From NCBI GenBank assembly GCA_001917735.1, contig MNEO01000047.1:1-16120 (forward strand): a DNA stretch of 16,120 nt, given 5' to 3'. Every line of letters starts with the position of its first letter. Position 1 is the first letter of the stretch. The notes beneath the pieces are model-generated. The model did not search any database, was not told the DNA's origin, and saw nothing but the letters and a program-made list of their open reading frames with translations. This DNA is from Chloroflexi bacterium 13_1_40CM_68_21 (GTDB taxonomy: Bacteria; Chloroflexota; Limnocylindria; P2-11E). The position numbers were made by a program, and so were the translations under genes. This document shows, piece by piece, positions 1-6,979 of the stretch.

Positions 1-627
1 GCGGTGGAGCGACTCCTGGACAGGGACCGCGGCCTCGTCGATGCCCGAGATGAGCGCGGCCTTTCCCCGATCCTCGCGGCGCTCTACCGCGGCAGACACG
101 ACATCGCGACAGCGATCCAAAAGCGCGGGCCGAAGCTCACGGTGTTCGAGGCGGCGGCGGCCGGCGACCTGGCTCGGGTCCGTGAGCTCGTCGAGCGCGA
201 CCGCGCGCAGGCGAACGCGACTTCATCCGACGGCTACTCGGTCCTTGGCCTCGCCGCGTTCTTCAAGAGACGCGATGTCGTGCGCTTCCTTCTTGAGGCC
301 GGCGCTGACGTGAGGCCAGCATCGCGCGCCGGCGGGTTCACGCCACTCCACTCCGCTGTCGCGACCGACGCGGGGGCTTGCGACGCTCTGATCGTGCGCA
401 TGCTGCTCGCGAAAGGCGCGGACCCGAACGCGAGAAGCCAGTCCGGCGGGACCCCGCTGCACACAGCCGCCTTCACGGGTGACCGCACGGTGTTGGATCT
501 CCTCCTCGAGCACGGAGGGGACCCGTCGATCAAGAACGAGCAGGGAAAGACCAGCGCGGAGGTCGCGCGCGAGCGCGGAAATCCCGAGGTGGCGCGTCTG
601 CTAGAGGATCGTTTGGCCCAGCGCTGA
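1..627 (+). CDS. Ankyrin-repeat protein, 5' end outside window
   Basis: This frame is open from the first base, so the gene very probably starts upstream; a GTG at position 4 is in frame but would cut into the first repeat. About 208 residues are visible. They form tandem ankyrin helices: recognisable repeat cores are GLSPILAALYRGRHDIA, GYSVLGLAAFFKRRDVVRFLLEAGAD, GFTPLHSAVA...LLAKGADPN and GTPLHTAAF...LLLEHGGDP. Ankyrin repeats are protein-protein interaction modules and do not by themselves define a function. There is no signal peptide in the visible part, so it is probably cytoplasmic. Its last 27 bases overlap the 3' end of the convergent arginase gene. The fold assignment is secure; the partner and role are unknown. 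Confidence 0.85.
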   Translation, partial: AVERLLDRDRGLVDARDERGLSPILAALYRGRHDIATAIQKRGPKLTVFEAAAAGDLARVRELVERDRAQANATSSDGYSVLGLAAFFKRRDVVRFLLEAGADVRPASRAGGFTPLHSAVATDAGACDALIVRMLLAKGADPNARSQSGGTPLHTAAFTGDRTVLDLLLEHGGDPSIKNEQGKTSAEVARERGNPEVARLLEDRLAQR

Positions 628-1533
628 GGCGACGAGCTCCACGGCGAGCATCGCGGTCCGGTTTCCCTGATCCAGGATCGGGTTGACCTCGGCGATCTCG
701 AGCGAGCGAAGCTTGCCTGACGCGGCGAGCATCTCCATCGCGAGCTGCGCCTCGCGGTAGGTCAGGCCTCCGCGCACCGGGGTGCCCACGCCAGGCGCCT
801 CGTCCGGATCGATCGCGTCCATGTCGAGCGAAAGATGGATCCCGTCGCCCCGCGAGGCGACCGCGATCGCCTTCTCCATCGCCGCGCTCATGCCCATCCG
901 GTCGATGTCGGCCATCGTGATGGCCGTCACTCCCGCTGCTTTGAGGTTCTCTTTTTCGCCGGGGTCGACGCTCCGCAGCGCGATCACCGTCGAGCTCCGA
1001 CCATCGACCGACGCGCGCAACGCTTTCGGGAAGGGCTCATCAACGAGCCCGAGCGCGACGGCGAACGGCATGCCGTGGACATTGCCTGACGGGCTTGTCC
1101 GCGGTGTGTTGCTGTCGCCGTGCGCGTCCATCCAGATCACACCCGGCCGGCGGCCGGCCCGAGCGATGCCGGCGAGCGTGCCTATCGACATCGAGTGATC
1201 CCCACCGAGGATCACCGCGACGCCAGCGGCCCGCTCGATGTCCGCGACCACCCCCGCGAGTTCTTCGGCGACGCGGACGATCTCCTCGACGTGGTGCGCC
1301 GGAGCAAACCCCATCCGCGCAAGATCGCGCTTGTCGAGCGCGCGAAAGTCCTTGGTCGCCCCCTCGTCACGGTCGGCGACGCGAACGTTGCCGCGATCGC
1401 GGACCGCGTAACCCAGGCCCGCGACGCGGTCCCGGAGCCCGGCGTAGCGGATCGCGGAAGGCCCCATGTCGACGCCACGGCGATTACCGCCGAGGTCCAT
1501 CGGGACGCCGACGATCTCGACCGATCGGCTCAC
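601..1533 (-). CDS. rocF: Arginase
   Basis: Arginase hydrolyses L-arginine to ornithine and urea in the cytoplasm with a binuclear manganese centre. The 310-residue length is typical. The ureohydrolase metal-binding motifs are all present: GGDHS (His113), DAHGDSNT (Asp136, His138, Asp140) and SLDMDAIDPDEAPGVGTP (Asp237, Asp239). The N-terminal GVPMDLGGNRRGVDMGPSAIR stretch is characteristic of arginase rather than agmatinase. The start is GTG at 1533, which overlaps the TGA of fabZ by four bases (GTGA), so the two genes are probably translationally coupled; an AAGG lies about nine bases upstream. Pairing with fabZ is metabolically odd and may only reflect genome compaction. The 3' end overlaps the convergent ankyrin gene by 27 bases. 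Confidence 0.93.
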   Translation of the reverse strand: MSRSVEIVGVPMDLGGNRRGVDMGPSAIRYAGLRDRVAGLGYAVRDRGNVRVADRDEGATKDFRALDKRDLARMGFAPAHHVEEIVRVAEELAGVVADIERAAGVAVILGGDHSMSIGTLAGIARAGRRPGVIWMDAHGDSNTPRTSPSGNVHGMPFAVALGLVDEPFPKALRASVDGRSSTVIALRSVDPGEKENLKAAGVTAITMADIDRMGMSAAMEKAIAVASRGDGIHLSLDMDAIDPDEAPGVGTPVRGGLTYREAQLAMEMLAASGKLRSLEIAEVNPILDQGNRTAMLAVELVASALGQTIL

Positions 1534-1979
1534 GCGGGCGCCTTCGATCGGGGCTGGAAGATCGCAAGGATCACGCCCTCTGCCGCGAGCTCGTCCCCGA
1601 CCAGCGTCCGCACATTCACGCGCGCGAAGCCGCGGCGCATCTTGTCGACCTCCGCGACGAAGCGCGCGGTGTCGCCGGGCTTGACCATCCGTTTGAAGCG
1701 CATCTCCTCGATCCCGGCAAAGAGCCCGAGCCCGTCACGGTATTCGGGGTTCGCCATCGCCATCACCGAGGCGGCCTGTGCCATCGACTCGACGAGGATC
1801 ACGCCCGGCACGATCGGGTTCCCCGGAAAGTGGCCCGGCTGATACCACTCCTTGCCGGTGAAGGTGTGCTCCGCGACCGCTCGGACGCCTGGCTCGAGCT
1901 CGGTCACCCGGTCGATCAATAGGAATGGATCGCGGTGCGGGATCAGCGCTTCGATGCCTGCTCTGTCGAGCGTGCCCAT
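1530..1979 (-). CDS. fabZ: 3-hydroxyacyl-ACP dehydratase FabZ
   Basis: FabZ removes water from (3R)-hydroxyacyl-ACP to give trans-2-enoyl-ACP in each type II fatty-acid elongation cycle. The protein is 149 residues, normal for the family, with a single hot-dog fold. The N-terminal IPHRDPFLLIDRV and the active-site block PGHFPGNPIVPGV (catalytic His50) followed by Glu64 in LVESMAQ are intact. I chose ATG at 1979 because the family sequence begins right there; the open frame continues upstream to 2426 but that part is low-complexity antisense of another gene. No Shine-Dalgarno precedes this ATG. A TATTCT hexamer lies eight bases upstream of the ATG, so transcription may begin at or near the start codon. 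It is the first gene of a two-gene unit with rocF. Confidence 0.93.
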   Translation of the reverse strand: MGTLDRAGIEALIPHRDPFLLIDRVTELEPGVRAVAEHTFTGKEWYQPGHFPGNPIVPGVILVESMAQAASVMAMANPEYRDGLGLFAGIEEMRFKRMVKPGDTARFVAEVDKMRRGFARVNVRTLVGDELAAEGVILAIFQPRSKAPA

Positions 1980-1987
1980 TCGCGCGG

Positions 1988-1993
1988 AGAATA
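1988..1993 (-). promoter_or_regulatory. Possible -10 box for fabZ
   Basis: Read on the minus strand this is TATTCT, matching four of six positions of TATAAT, eight bases before the fabZ ATG. That distance would place the transcript start at or next to the start codon. No convincing -35 hexamer is visible at the usual spacing. The call is weak on its own and rests mostly on similar arrangements at other first genes in the window. Confidence 0.3.
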
Positions 1994-2038
1994 CCGGCGG
2001 AACGCGAAGCGGCCTCCGAGCGTTAGTCAGATTGATCC

Positions 2039-2449
2039 ATGCGGACCCGAACCGAAGACCTCCTCCCCGACCTCCGCATCCTCGCTCTGGCGGCCGTCGC
2101 CACGGGCCTGGCGCTGTGGCTCGCGCTGTCCGCCGTTCGCCTGTCCGGGGCGGACACGCCGGGGGCCGCTCCGCAGATCGCTCCGACGCTCGACTCTCCG
2201 AGCGCCGCACCGCTCGTGCCGGAAACCGCCCCGGCCAGAGGCACCCCGGCGACGACCCTGTCGCCCGTCGAGGCTCCCCCGCGGCCGGCGCCGACCGAGG
2301 CGCCCACCGTCGCGCCCGCAAGGTCGCAGGCTCCGGCATCGCCGGCCCCCACGGCTCCGGGCAAGGTCGAGCCGTTCCCGGGCAACACCCTGGACATGCC
2401 GATCGACCCGCCGCTGGGCGCCGCACCCTGGGGACCGCCGCTCCCTTAG
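2039..2449 (+). CDS. Small membrane-anchored Pro/Ala-rich protein
   Basis: I do not recognise a family. The 136-residue product has a charged N-terminus, one hydrophobic segment at about residues 12-32 (LRILALAAVATGLALWLALS), and then a roughly 100-residue tail dominated by Pro, Ala and Thr with almost no hydrophobic clusters. This is the pattern of a type II single-pass or uncleaved-signal protein with an extracytoplasmic unstructured spacer. The ATG at 2039 puts the membrane segment immediately at the N-terminus. The gene fits neatly between fabZ (divergent, 59 bases away) and accC (convergent, four-base overlap of stop codons, 2446-2449), which supports its being real. No clear Shine-Dalgarno is present. 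The low-complexity tail makes homology searching unreliable, so confidence is moderate. Confidence 0.55.
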   Translation: MRTRTEDLLPDLRILALAAVATGLALWLALSAVRLSGADTPGAAPQIAPTLDSPSAAPLVPETAPARGTPATTLSPVEAPPRPAPTEAPTVAPARSQAPASPAPTAPGKVEPFPGNTLDMPIDPPLGAAPWGPPLP

Positions 2450-3807
2450 CCCGTTAGCGCATCCACTCCCACGGTGTCGATGAGGTGGGTGGTGACCTGT
2501 CCGGCGCGGAAGAGGTCGCTCGCCAGGATCTTCTTGTGAGCCGCGATGTTGGTGCTGACGCCGACGACCGTGAATTCGTCGAGCGCGCGCTGCATGCGCG
2601 CCACGGCCTCGGCGCGGTCACGGCCCCAGGCGATCACCTTCGCGAGCAGCGAGTCGTAGTAGGGCGGCACCTCGTAGCCCTGGAAGCAGTGCGAGTCCAC
2701 GCGGATCCCGGGTCCCCCCGGCGGCATCCACGAGGTGAGCACGCCCGTCGATGGGGCGAAGTTCGCCTCCGCATCCTCGGCGTTGATGCGGCACTCGATC
2801 GCGTGACCTTGGACCCAGATCTGCTCCTCGCTGAATGAGAGGAGCTGGCCCGACGCGAGGGCGATCTGCTCTTTCACGAGGTCCATCCCCGTGGTCATCT
2901 CGGTGACGGTGTGCTCGACCTGGATACGCGAGTTCACCTCGATGAAGTACGCCTTGTTCTGCGCGTCGACGAGGAACTCGAACGTCCCAACGTTCCGGTA
3001 TCCGGACTGCACCGCGGCGTCGACCGCGAGCTTCGCGATGTCCTGACGCAGGCTCTCGCTGATCGATGCGGATGGCGCCTCCTCGATCATCTTCTGATTC
3101 CGTCGCTGAATCGAGCACTCGCGCTCGCCGAGACAGATGCCCCGGCCCGTCTCGTCGACCGCGATCTGCGCCTCCACGTGCCGCACTCCCTCGAGGCAGC
3201 GCTCCATGTAGATGCCGTCGTCACCGAACGACGCCTTCGCTTCGCCGGACGCCTGAGGCCAGAGGCGCTGCACCTCGCTCGGCGAGATCGCCTTGCGCAT
3301 GCCGCGGCCGCCGCCGCCGGCCTTCGCCTTGAGCATCACCGGATAGCCGATCGCCTCCGCGACGCGGAGGGCCTCGGCCACGTTGCGCACCGGTCCGTCC
3401 GAACCCGGTATGACCGGCAGGCCCATGCGCTTCATCGCGAGCCGCGTCGCCGCCTTGTCGTGGAATCGCGCGAGCACGTCCGACGGCGGACCGATGAAGA
3501 CGAGCCCGTGCTCCTTACAGACCTCGGCGAAGTCGGCGCTCTCCGAGAGGAACCCGTACCCGGGGTGGATCGCCTGCGCACCGGAGAGGAGCGCGGCGGA
3601 CATGATCGCGGGGATATTGAGATAGGACTCGCGCGCGTTCGCGGGCCCGACGCAGATCGCCTCGTCCGCGAGGTGTACGGGCAGGCTGTGTGCGTCGGCT
3701 TCGCTGTACACCGCGACCGACTGGATGCCGAGCTCGCGGCACGCGCGGATGATGCGTACCGCGATCTCGCCGCGATTGGCGATGAGGACCTTGTCGAGCG
3801 CGGTCAA
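2446..3807 (-). CDS. accC: Acetyl-CoA carboxylase, biotin carboxylase subunit
   Basis: AccC uses ATP and bicarbonate to carboxylate the biotin carried by BCCP, the first half-reaction of malonyl-CoA synthesis. The 453-residue length matches stand-alone AccC, with no fused carrier domain. Order: N-terminal pre-ATP-grasp domain (KVLIANRGEIAVRIIRA at about 6-22), the glycine-rich ATP-lid loop KAGGGGRGM (162-170), ERECSIQRRNQK (228-239), the EVNSRIQVEHTVTEM block (290-304) holding the catalytic Glu and Arg, and the C-terminal IECRINAEDA segment. The start is TTG at 3807, in a TTGA overlap with the VOC gene's stop. A GGAG at 3813-3816 sits five bases ahead, and the conserved N-terminus begins immediately after. 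It lies downstream of fabD, well separated from accD and accA in this window. Confidence 0.96.
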   Translation of the reverse strand: MTALDKVLIANRGEIAVRIIRACRELGIQSVAVYSEADAHSLPVHLADEAICVGPANARESYLNIPAIMSAALLSGAQAIHPGYGFLSESADFAEVCKEHGLVFIGPPSDVLARFHDKAATRLAMKRMGLPVIPGSDGPVRNVAEALRVAEAIGYPVMLKAKAGGGGRGMRKAISPSEVQRLWPQASGEAKASFGDDGIYMERCLEGVRHVEAQIAVDETGRGICLGERECSIQRRNQKMIEEAPSASISESLRQDIAKLAVDAAVQSGYRNVGTFEFLVDAQNKAYFIEVNSRIQVEHTVTEMTTGMDLVKEQIALASGQLLSFSEEQIWVQGHAIECRINAEDAEANFAPSTGVLTSWMPPGGPGIRVDSHCFQGYEVPPYYDSLLAKVIAWGRDRAEAVARMQRALDEFTVVGVSTNIAAHKKILASDLFRAGQVTTHLIDTVGVDALTG

Positions 3808-4154
3808 TGCGACTCCGGCTGCACGATCGAGAAGCGATTTCCTTCGGTGTCCACCACCGTCGCGAGCGTGATGCCCTCACCCGGCCGGGCTTCGGGTCGC
3901 TTGGTGACCTTCCCGCCCGCTGCGGCGACCGCCGCGCACGCGGCTTCGATGTCGTCGACGTAGAAGCCCAGGCCCGTGTCCCGCTCGGCCGTATCCGCGC
4001 CACCATGCAACGCCACCGTGGCGCCGTTCTGGATGAGCTCGATCCAACCCGGCGACTCGTAGCCGAGCGTGAGGCCGAAGACTCTCTTGTAAAAGGACGC
4101 TCCGCGCGAGACATCCGCGGCCGTGAGCATGAAATACGTCTTCGTGACCCTCAT
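3804..4154 (-). CDS. VOC-fold (glyoxalase-like) protein
   Basis: A 116-residue single-unit vicinal-oxygen-chelate protein. It shows the usual beta-alpha-beta-beta-beta pattern twice: an N-terminal half with FMLTAADVSRGASFYKRVFGL, and a C-terminal half with GLGFYVDDIEAACAAVAAAGG followed by VVDTEGNRFSIVQ. The superfamily covers glyoxalase I, dioxygenases and antibiotic-binding proteins; the substrate cannot be read from sequence here. Such short members usually act as dimers. The ATG overlaps the fabD stop (ATGA), and a strong GGAGG lies at 4161-4165, six bases upstream, inside the fabD 3' end, so this start is secure. The position between fabD and accC, with four-base overlaps on both sides, means it is co-expressed with fatty-acid synthesis genes. 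Confidence 0.85.
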   Translation of the reverse strand: MRVTKTYFMLTAADVSRGASFYKRVFGLTLGYESPGWIELIQNGATVALHGGADTAERDTGLGFYVDDIEAACAAVAAAGGKVTKRPEARPGEGITLATVVDTEGNRFSIVQPESH

Positions 4155-5083
4155 CGCTCTCCTCCCTTGATCAGTGGCAGCGCCTGCCGCAATGTCGTTT
4201 CGTCACTGACGTTCGCGGTCGCCGCGTCGGGGAGGATCCGTTTGACGAGCCCGGTCAGGACGTTCCCGGGCCCGAACTCAACGAAGACGGACACGCTCTC
4301 CCCTGCGGCCCGCCGTACCGAGGCGACCCACTGTACCGGAGACCACACCTGCTTCTCCAGCAGCGCGGGCATCTCGCGCACGTTCTGGTGAATGGCCGCG
4401 TCGACGTTCGCGACCACCGGATACCGGAGCGCGCTGAGGGTCGTTACGCCGATCGCTTGCCGCAGGCGCGGCGCGACCGCTCGCATCGCTGGAGAGTGGA
4501 ACGCGGCCGATACGCGCAGCGGCACGACGCGTTTCGCGCCCGCTTCCTTCAGGACATCCGCCGCGCGCGGCAGATCGACGCGCGGCCCCGACACCACGAC
4601 CTGCCCCGGCGCGTTGTCGTTCGCGACCACAACCGCGGTTCCCACAAGGGCGCGCGCGACCGCGTACGCATCGAGACCGATCACCGCGGCCATCGCGCCC
4701 GCGGGATCGGCGGCTTGCATGAGCTCGCCTCGCGTGCGGACGAGCCGCAGCGCATCCGGGAGGGTGAGCGCACCCGCCGCAACGAGGCCGGTGAACTCGC
4801 CGAGCGAGTGGCCCATCACGACCTTGGGCCCGGCGAGTCCTTCTGCGGCGTCCTCCGCGGCGCGCAGCGAAGCGATCGCGGTCGCGAGCAGCGCCGGCTG
4901 CGTATTCGCGGTGCGATCGAGGTCCTCCTGCGGACCGTCGAAGCACAACGCGCGCAGATCGATCCCGAGCGCGTCGTTCGCTTCTTCGAAGACGCGCGCC
5001 GCGCGCGGGTAGCGGCCCGCGAGTTCCCTTCCCATCCCAACGGCTTGCGAACCCTGACCTGGGAAGAGCCATGCGACGCCCAT
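4151..5083 (-). CDS. fabD: Malonyl-CoA:ACP transacylase FabD
   Basis: FabD transfers malonyl from CoA to acyl-carrier protein, supplying the extender unit for fatty-acid elongation. The 310-residue length is typical. Key elements: the N-terminal LFPGQGSQ (Gln11 in the oxyanion region), the nucleophile motif GHSLGEF (Ser93), RTRGELMQ (Arg118, which pairs with the malonyl carboxylate) and AAFHSPAM (catalytic His196). The ATG at 5083 puts the conserved N-terminus at residue 4. No Shine-Dalgarno is visible; a TAnnnT-type hexamer lies nine bases upstream. It is the first gene of the unit fabD, VOC protein, accC. The other usual neighbours (fabH, fabG, acpP, fabF) are not in this window. Confidence 0.95.
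   Translation of the reverse strand: MGVAWLFPGQGSQAVGMGRELAGRYPRAARVFEEANDALGIDLRALCFDGPQEDLDRTANTQPALLATAIASLRAAEDAAEGLAGPKVVMGHSLGEFTGLVAAGALTLPDALRLVRTRGELMQAADPAGAMAAVIGLDAYAVARALVGTAVVVANDNAPGQVVVSGPRVDLPRAADVLKEAGAKRVVPLRVSAAFHSPAMRAVAPRLRQAIGVTTLSALRYPVVANVDAAIHQNVREMPALLEKQVWSPVQWVASVRRAAGESVSVFVEFGPGNVLTGLVKRILPDAATANVSDETTLRQALPLIKGGER
4161..4165 (-). promoter_or_regulatory. Strong ribosome binding site for the VOC gene
   Basis: GGAGG on the minus strand, inside a longer AAGGGAGGAG run, six bases before the ATG at 4154. It lies within the last codons of fabD. It is the strongest Shine-Dalgarno seen in the window and fixes the start of the VOC gene. Confidence 0.75.
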
Positions 5084-5242
5084 GAAGCGGCGAGTCTAGG
5101 AGTTGCCGTGTCCAGTGATCCGCCGCCGACCCCTCCGCGTAGGCCGGGGGGCGGAGCGAGCGGTCCGTTCGGTCCGCGGGCGCGGCTAGACTCGCCGCGG
5201 AAACGGGCGCGCGCTTCGCGATCAATCAATTGGGGAGGATCC
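5084..5242. promoter_or_regulatory. Divergent intergenic region between fabD and the Asp-box gene
   Basis: This 159-base gap must hold promoters for both flanking genes. For fabD, TAGACT (minus strand, 5093-5098) is a weak -10 candidate nine bases from the ATG. For the rightward gene only the ribosome binding site is clear. A short direct repeat CGGTCCG-TT-CGGTCCG lies at 5161-5176. No good -35 element and no hairpin stand out. Confidence 0.4.
5232..5238 (+). promoter_or_regulatory. Ribosome binding site of the Asp-box gene
   Basis: GGGGAGG lies four bases ahead of the ATG at 5243. It decides the start: the reading frame is open far upstream (to 4388) through antisense of fabD, but only the ATG at 5243 has both a ribosome binding site and a following signal peptide. 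Confidence 0.75.
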
Positions 5243-6856
5243 ATGCGCAGGACATTCATCGCTATCGCCACGCTCGCGTTGCTTCTCGGGTCCGGTTCGC
5301 TCGCGCTCGCGATCGGGAGCACCGACAGCCGGGCGAATCAGCCTCAGGTCGCCGGCGATGGATCGAGCAACACGAGCGCTCGATTCCCGACGAACAAGCA
5401 GAACGAGCCCACCATCGCGGTCGACCCGGTGAACGGGAAGCTCATCGCAGGTGCGAACGACGAGCAGCTCCAGCCGCCATGTGGGCCAGGTCCGGTCCGC
5501 GGAGCGTCGGCCCCGGCGAACGACTGCTCGTTCTTCCCGAATGTTGGAACGAGCGGCGTCTACACGTCGAACGAGGGCACGACCTGGACGAATCGCGGGC
5601 TTCTGCCCGGCTACAGCGACAGCGGCGGCTCGCTCGTGTCGGACGGTGACCCGGTGATCGCGTTCGGCCCCAAGCCGGACGGGGGCGGCTTCTCATTCGC
5701 GAGCGGCGCGCGCGCCTACTACGCGAACCTCGCCTCGTTCGCGAGCGGGGCGGCGAACGGCAACCAGGCCCCGGAGCTGCTCGCCGTCTCACGCTCGGAC
5801 GACGACGGCGTGACCTGGCTCGCGCCGGTCATCGCTGCCGGTGGCCACGGTTTCAAGTTCAACGACAAGGAAGACATCTGGGCGGACAAGAATCCGTCGT
5901 CGCCATTCTTCGGCCGCGTCTACGTCTCCTGGACGCAGTTCCGGGGGAGCGTCTTCACATTCTTCGGCGAGCCGATCATGGTCACGTTCTCGGACGACGG
6001 TGGCGCGACCTGGTCCAAGCCAAACCAGCTCTCGGCTGCGCACAACAACGGCACCGTCGGCGGTCGCCAGGGGTCCGCGGTTCGGACCGGGCCCGACGGC
6101 ACGGTGTACGTCTTCTGGGAGGACGGGGATAACAAGATCGGGAACAAGATGGTGTTCGCGTCGTCGACGGACGGCGGCGCGACCTGGACTCGTCCGAGCG
6201 ATATCGCGCCCGTGCGCGACATCGCCGACCCGATCCCGGGAGCGAACTTCCGCACCGACAGCTTCCTCTCGGCGGCCGTGGACCAGCGAAACGGCGCGGT
6301 CTACGCCGCGTGGTCCGACGCGACCGGCGGAACGGGTCACATCGTCGTGACCAAGAGCACCGACGCGGGCGCGACGTGGAGCACGCCGAGGACGGTCTCC
6401 GCCAGCTCCAACGGGTACGCCTTCTTCCAGGGCCTCGACGTGGCTCCGAACGGACGCGTCGACGTCGGCTACCAGGCGCTGAAGGTGCTGGGGAGCGCGA
6501 CGACCTACGGGACCGGCAACGCGAAGATCGATAGCTACTACACGAGCTCGAACGACGGTGGAGTGACCTGGTCCGGACCGACCAAGGTCTCGACCATGTC
6601 GAGCGATCCAGCAGCGTCCGCGCAGAACAATCTCAGGCGGCAGTTCTGGGGTGACTACAACACCCTCGTGTCGACGACCGCCGCCGCGTACTTCATCTAC
6701 ACCGATAGCCGCACTGGCGCGGGCTGCCCCGCGGTCGACGCGTTCCAGCACGGGGTGGATGGCTCCGGTCCCGCAACGGCGAAACCGGCACCGCCAAGCG
6801 CGTGCGCGTCGCAGTTCGGCAACACCGACGTCTTCGTCTCGAAGATCACGCCTTAG
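5243..6856 (+). CDS. Exported Asp-box (BNR repeat) beta-propeller protein
   Basis: The 537-residue product begins with a clear signal peptide: MRRTF, a hydrophobic core to about residue 22, then a probable cleavage near ALA-IG (about 23-24). The mature part carries six Asp boxes (S/T-x-D-x-G-x-T-W): residues 109-115 (degenerate), 185-192, 250-257, 308-315, 372-379 and 436-443, spaced about 58-76 residues apart, as expected for a six-bladed sialidase-type propeller. Cysteines at 80, 95, 495 and 521 could form disulphides. I do not see the FRIP motif that marks true sialidases, so an enzymatic sialidase function is not supported; extracellular glycan binding, glycoside hydrolysis or an adhesive role are alternatives. 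The gene is monocistronic, followed by a strong hairpin. The terminal VSKITP has no sorting signal. Confidence 0.88.
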   Translation: MRRTFIAIATLALLLGSGSLALAIGSTDSRANQPQVAGDGSSNTSARFPTNKQNEPTIAVDPVNGKLIAGANDEQLQPPCGPGPVRGASAPANDCSFFPNVGTSGVYTSNEGTTWTNRGLLPGYSDSGGSLVSDGDPVIAFGPKPDGGGFSFASGARAYYANLASFASGAANGNQAPELLAVSRSDDDGVTWLAPVIAAGGHGFKFNDKEDIWADKNPSSPFFGRVYVSWTQFRGSVFTFFGEPIMVTFSDDGGATWSKPNQLSAAHNNGTVGGRQGSAVRTGPDGTVYVFWEDGDNKIGNKMVFASSTDGGATWTRPSDIAPVRDIADPIPGANFRTDSFLSAAVDQRNGAVYAAWSDATGGTGHIVVTKSTDAGATWSTPRTVSASSNGYAFFQGLDVAPNGRVDVGYQALKVLGSATTYGTGNAKIDSYYTSSNDGGVTWSGPTKVSTMSSDPAASAQNNLRRQFWGDYNTLVSTTAAAYFIYTDSRTGAGCPAVDAFQHGVDGSGPATAKPAPPSACASQFGNTDVFVSKITP

Positions 6857-6872
6857 CGACACCGCACCCGAC

Positions 6873-6909
6873 CGACGCCCCCGGCCGCCTGGCGCGACCG
6901 GGGGCGTCG
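6873..6909 (+). terminator. GC-rich hairpin after the Asp-box gene
   Basis: A perfect 12-base inverted repeat, CGACGCCCCCGG at 6873-6884 and its complement at 6898-6909, encloses a 13-base loop, 17 bases after the stop codon. It is not followed by a T-run, so it is a stem-only terminator or a 3' stabiliser rather than a classical intrinsic terminator. It separates the Asp-box gene from the next rightward gene. Confidence 0.6.
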
Positions 6910-6979
6910 CACAACCAGCGCCTGGTGAGACGCGCTCGCTACCAGATCGCACACGCGTGGCGGACATCATCTGGCGCCA

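Noticed and set aside
1980..2426. An N-terminal extension of the FabZ frame on the minus strand.
   Set aside because: The added residues are Arg/Pro-rich with no FabZ similarity and overlap the Pro/Ala-rich gene on the other strand. FabZ is normally about 150 residues, as obtained from ATG 1979.
2911..3963. A 350-codon rightward open frame opposite accC.
   Set aside because: Antisense to the conserved AccC core; Arg/His/Asp-rich with no fold signal.
5161..5176. Direct repeat CGGTCCG-TT-CGGTCCG in the fabD divergent region as a possible operator.
   Set aside because: Only seven bases in a GC-rich gap, with no dyad symmetry; chance occurrence is likely.
4388..5242. An in-frame extension of the Asp-box gene upstream by 285 codons.
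   Set aside because: It runs antisense through fabD, has Arg-rich low-complexity composition, and would bury the signal peptide. The ribosome binding site at 5232-5238 and the signal peptide fix the start at 5243.
5243..6856. Naming the Asp-box protein a sialidase.
   Set aside because: Asp boxes are shared by many propellers, and the FRIP motif and a clear arginine triad are not seen.
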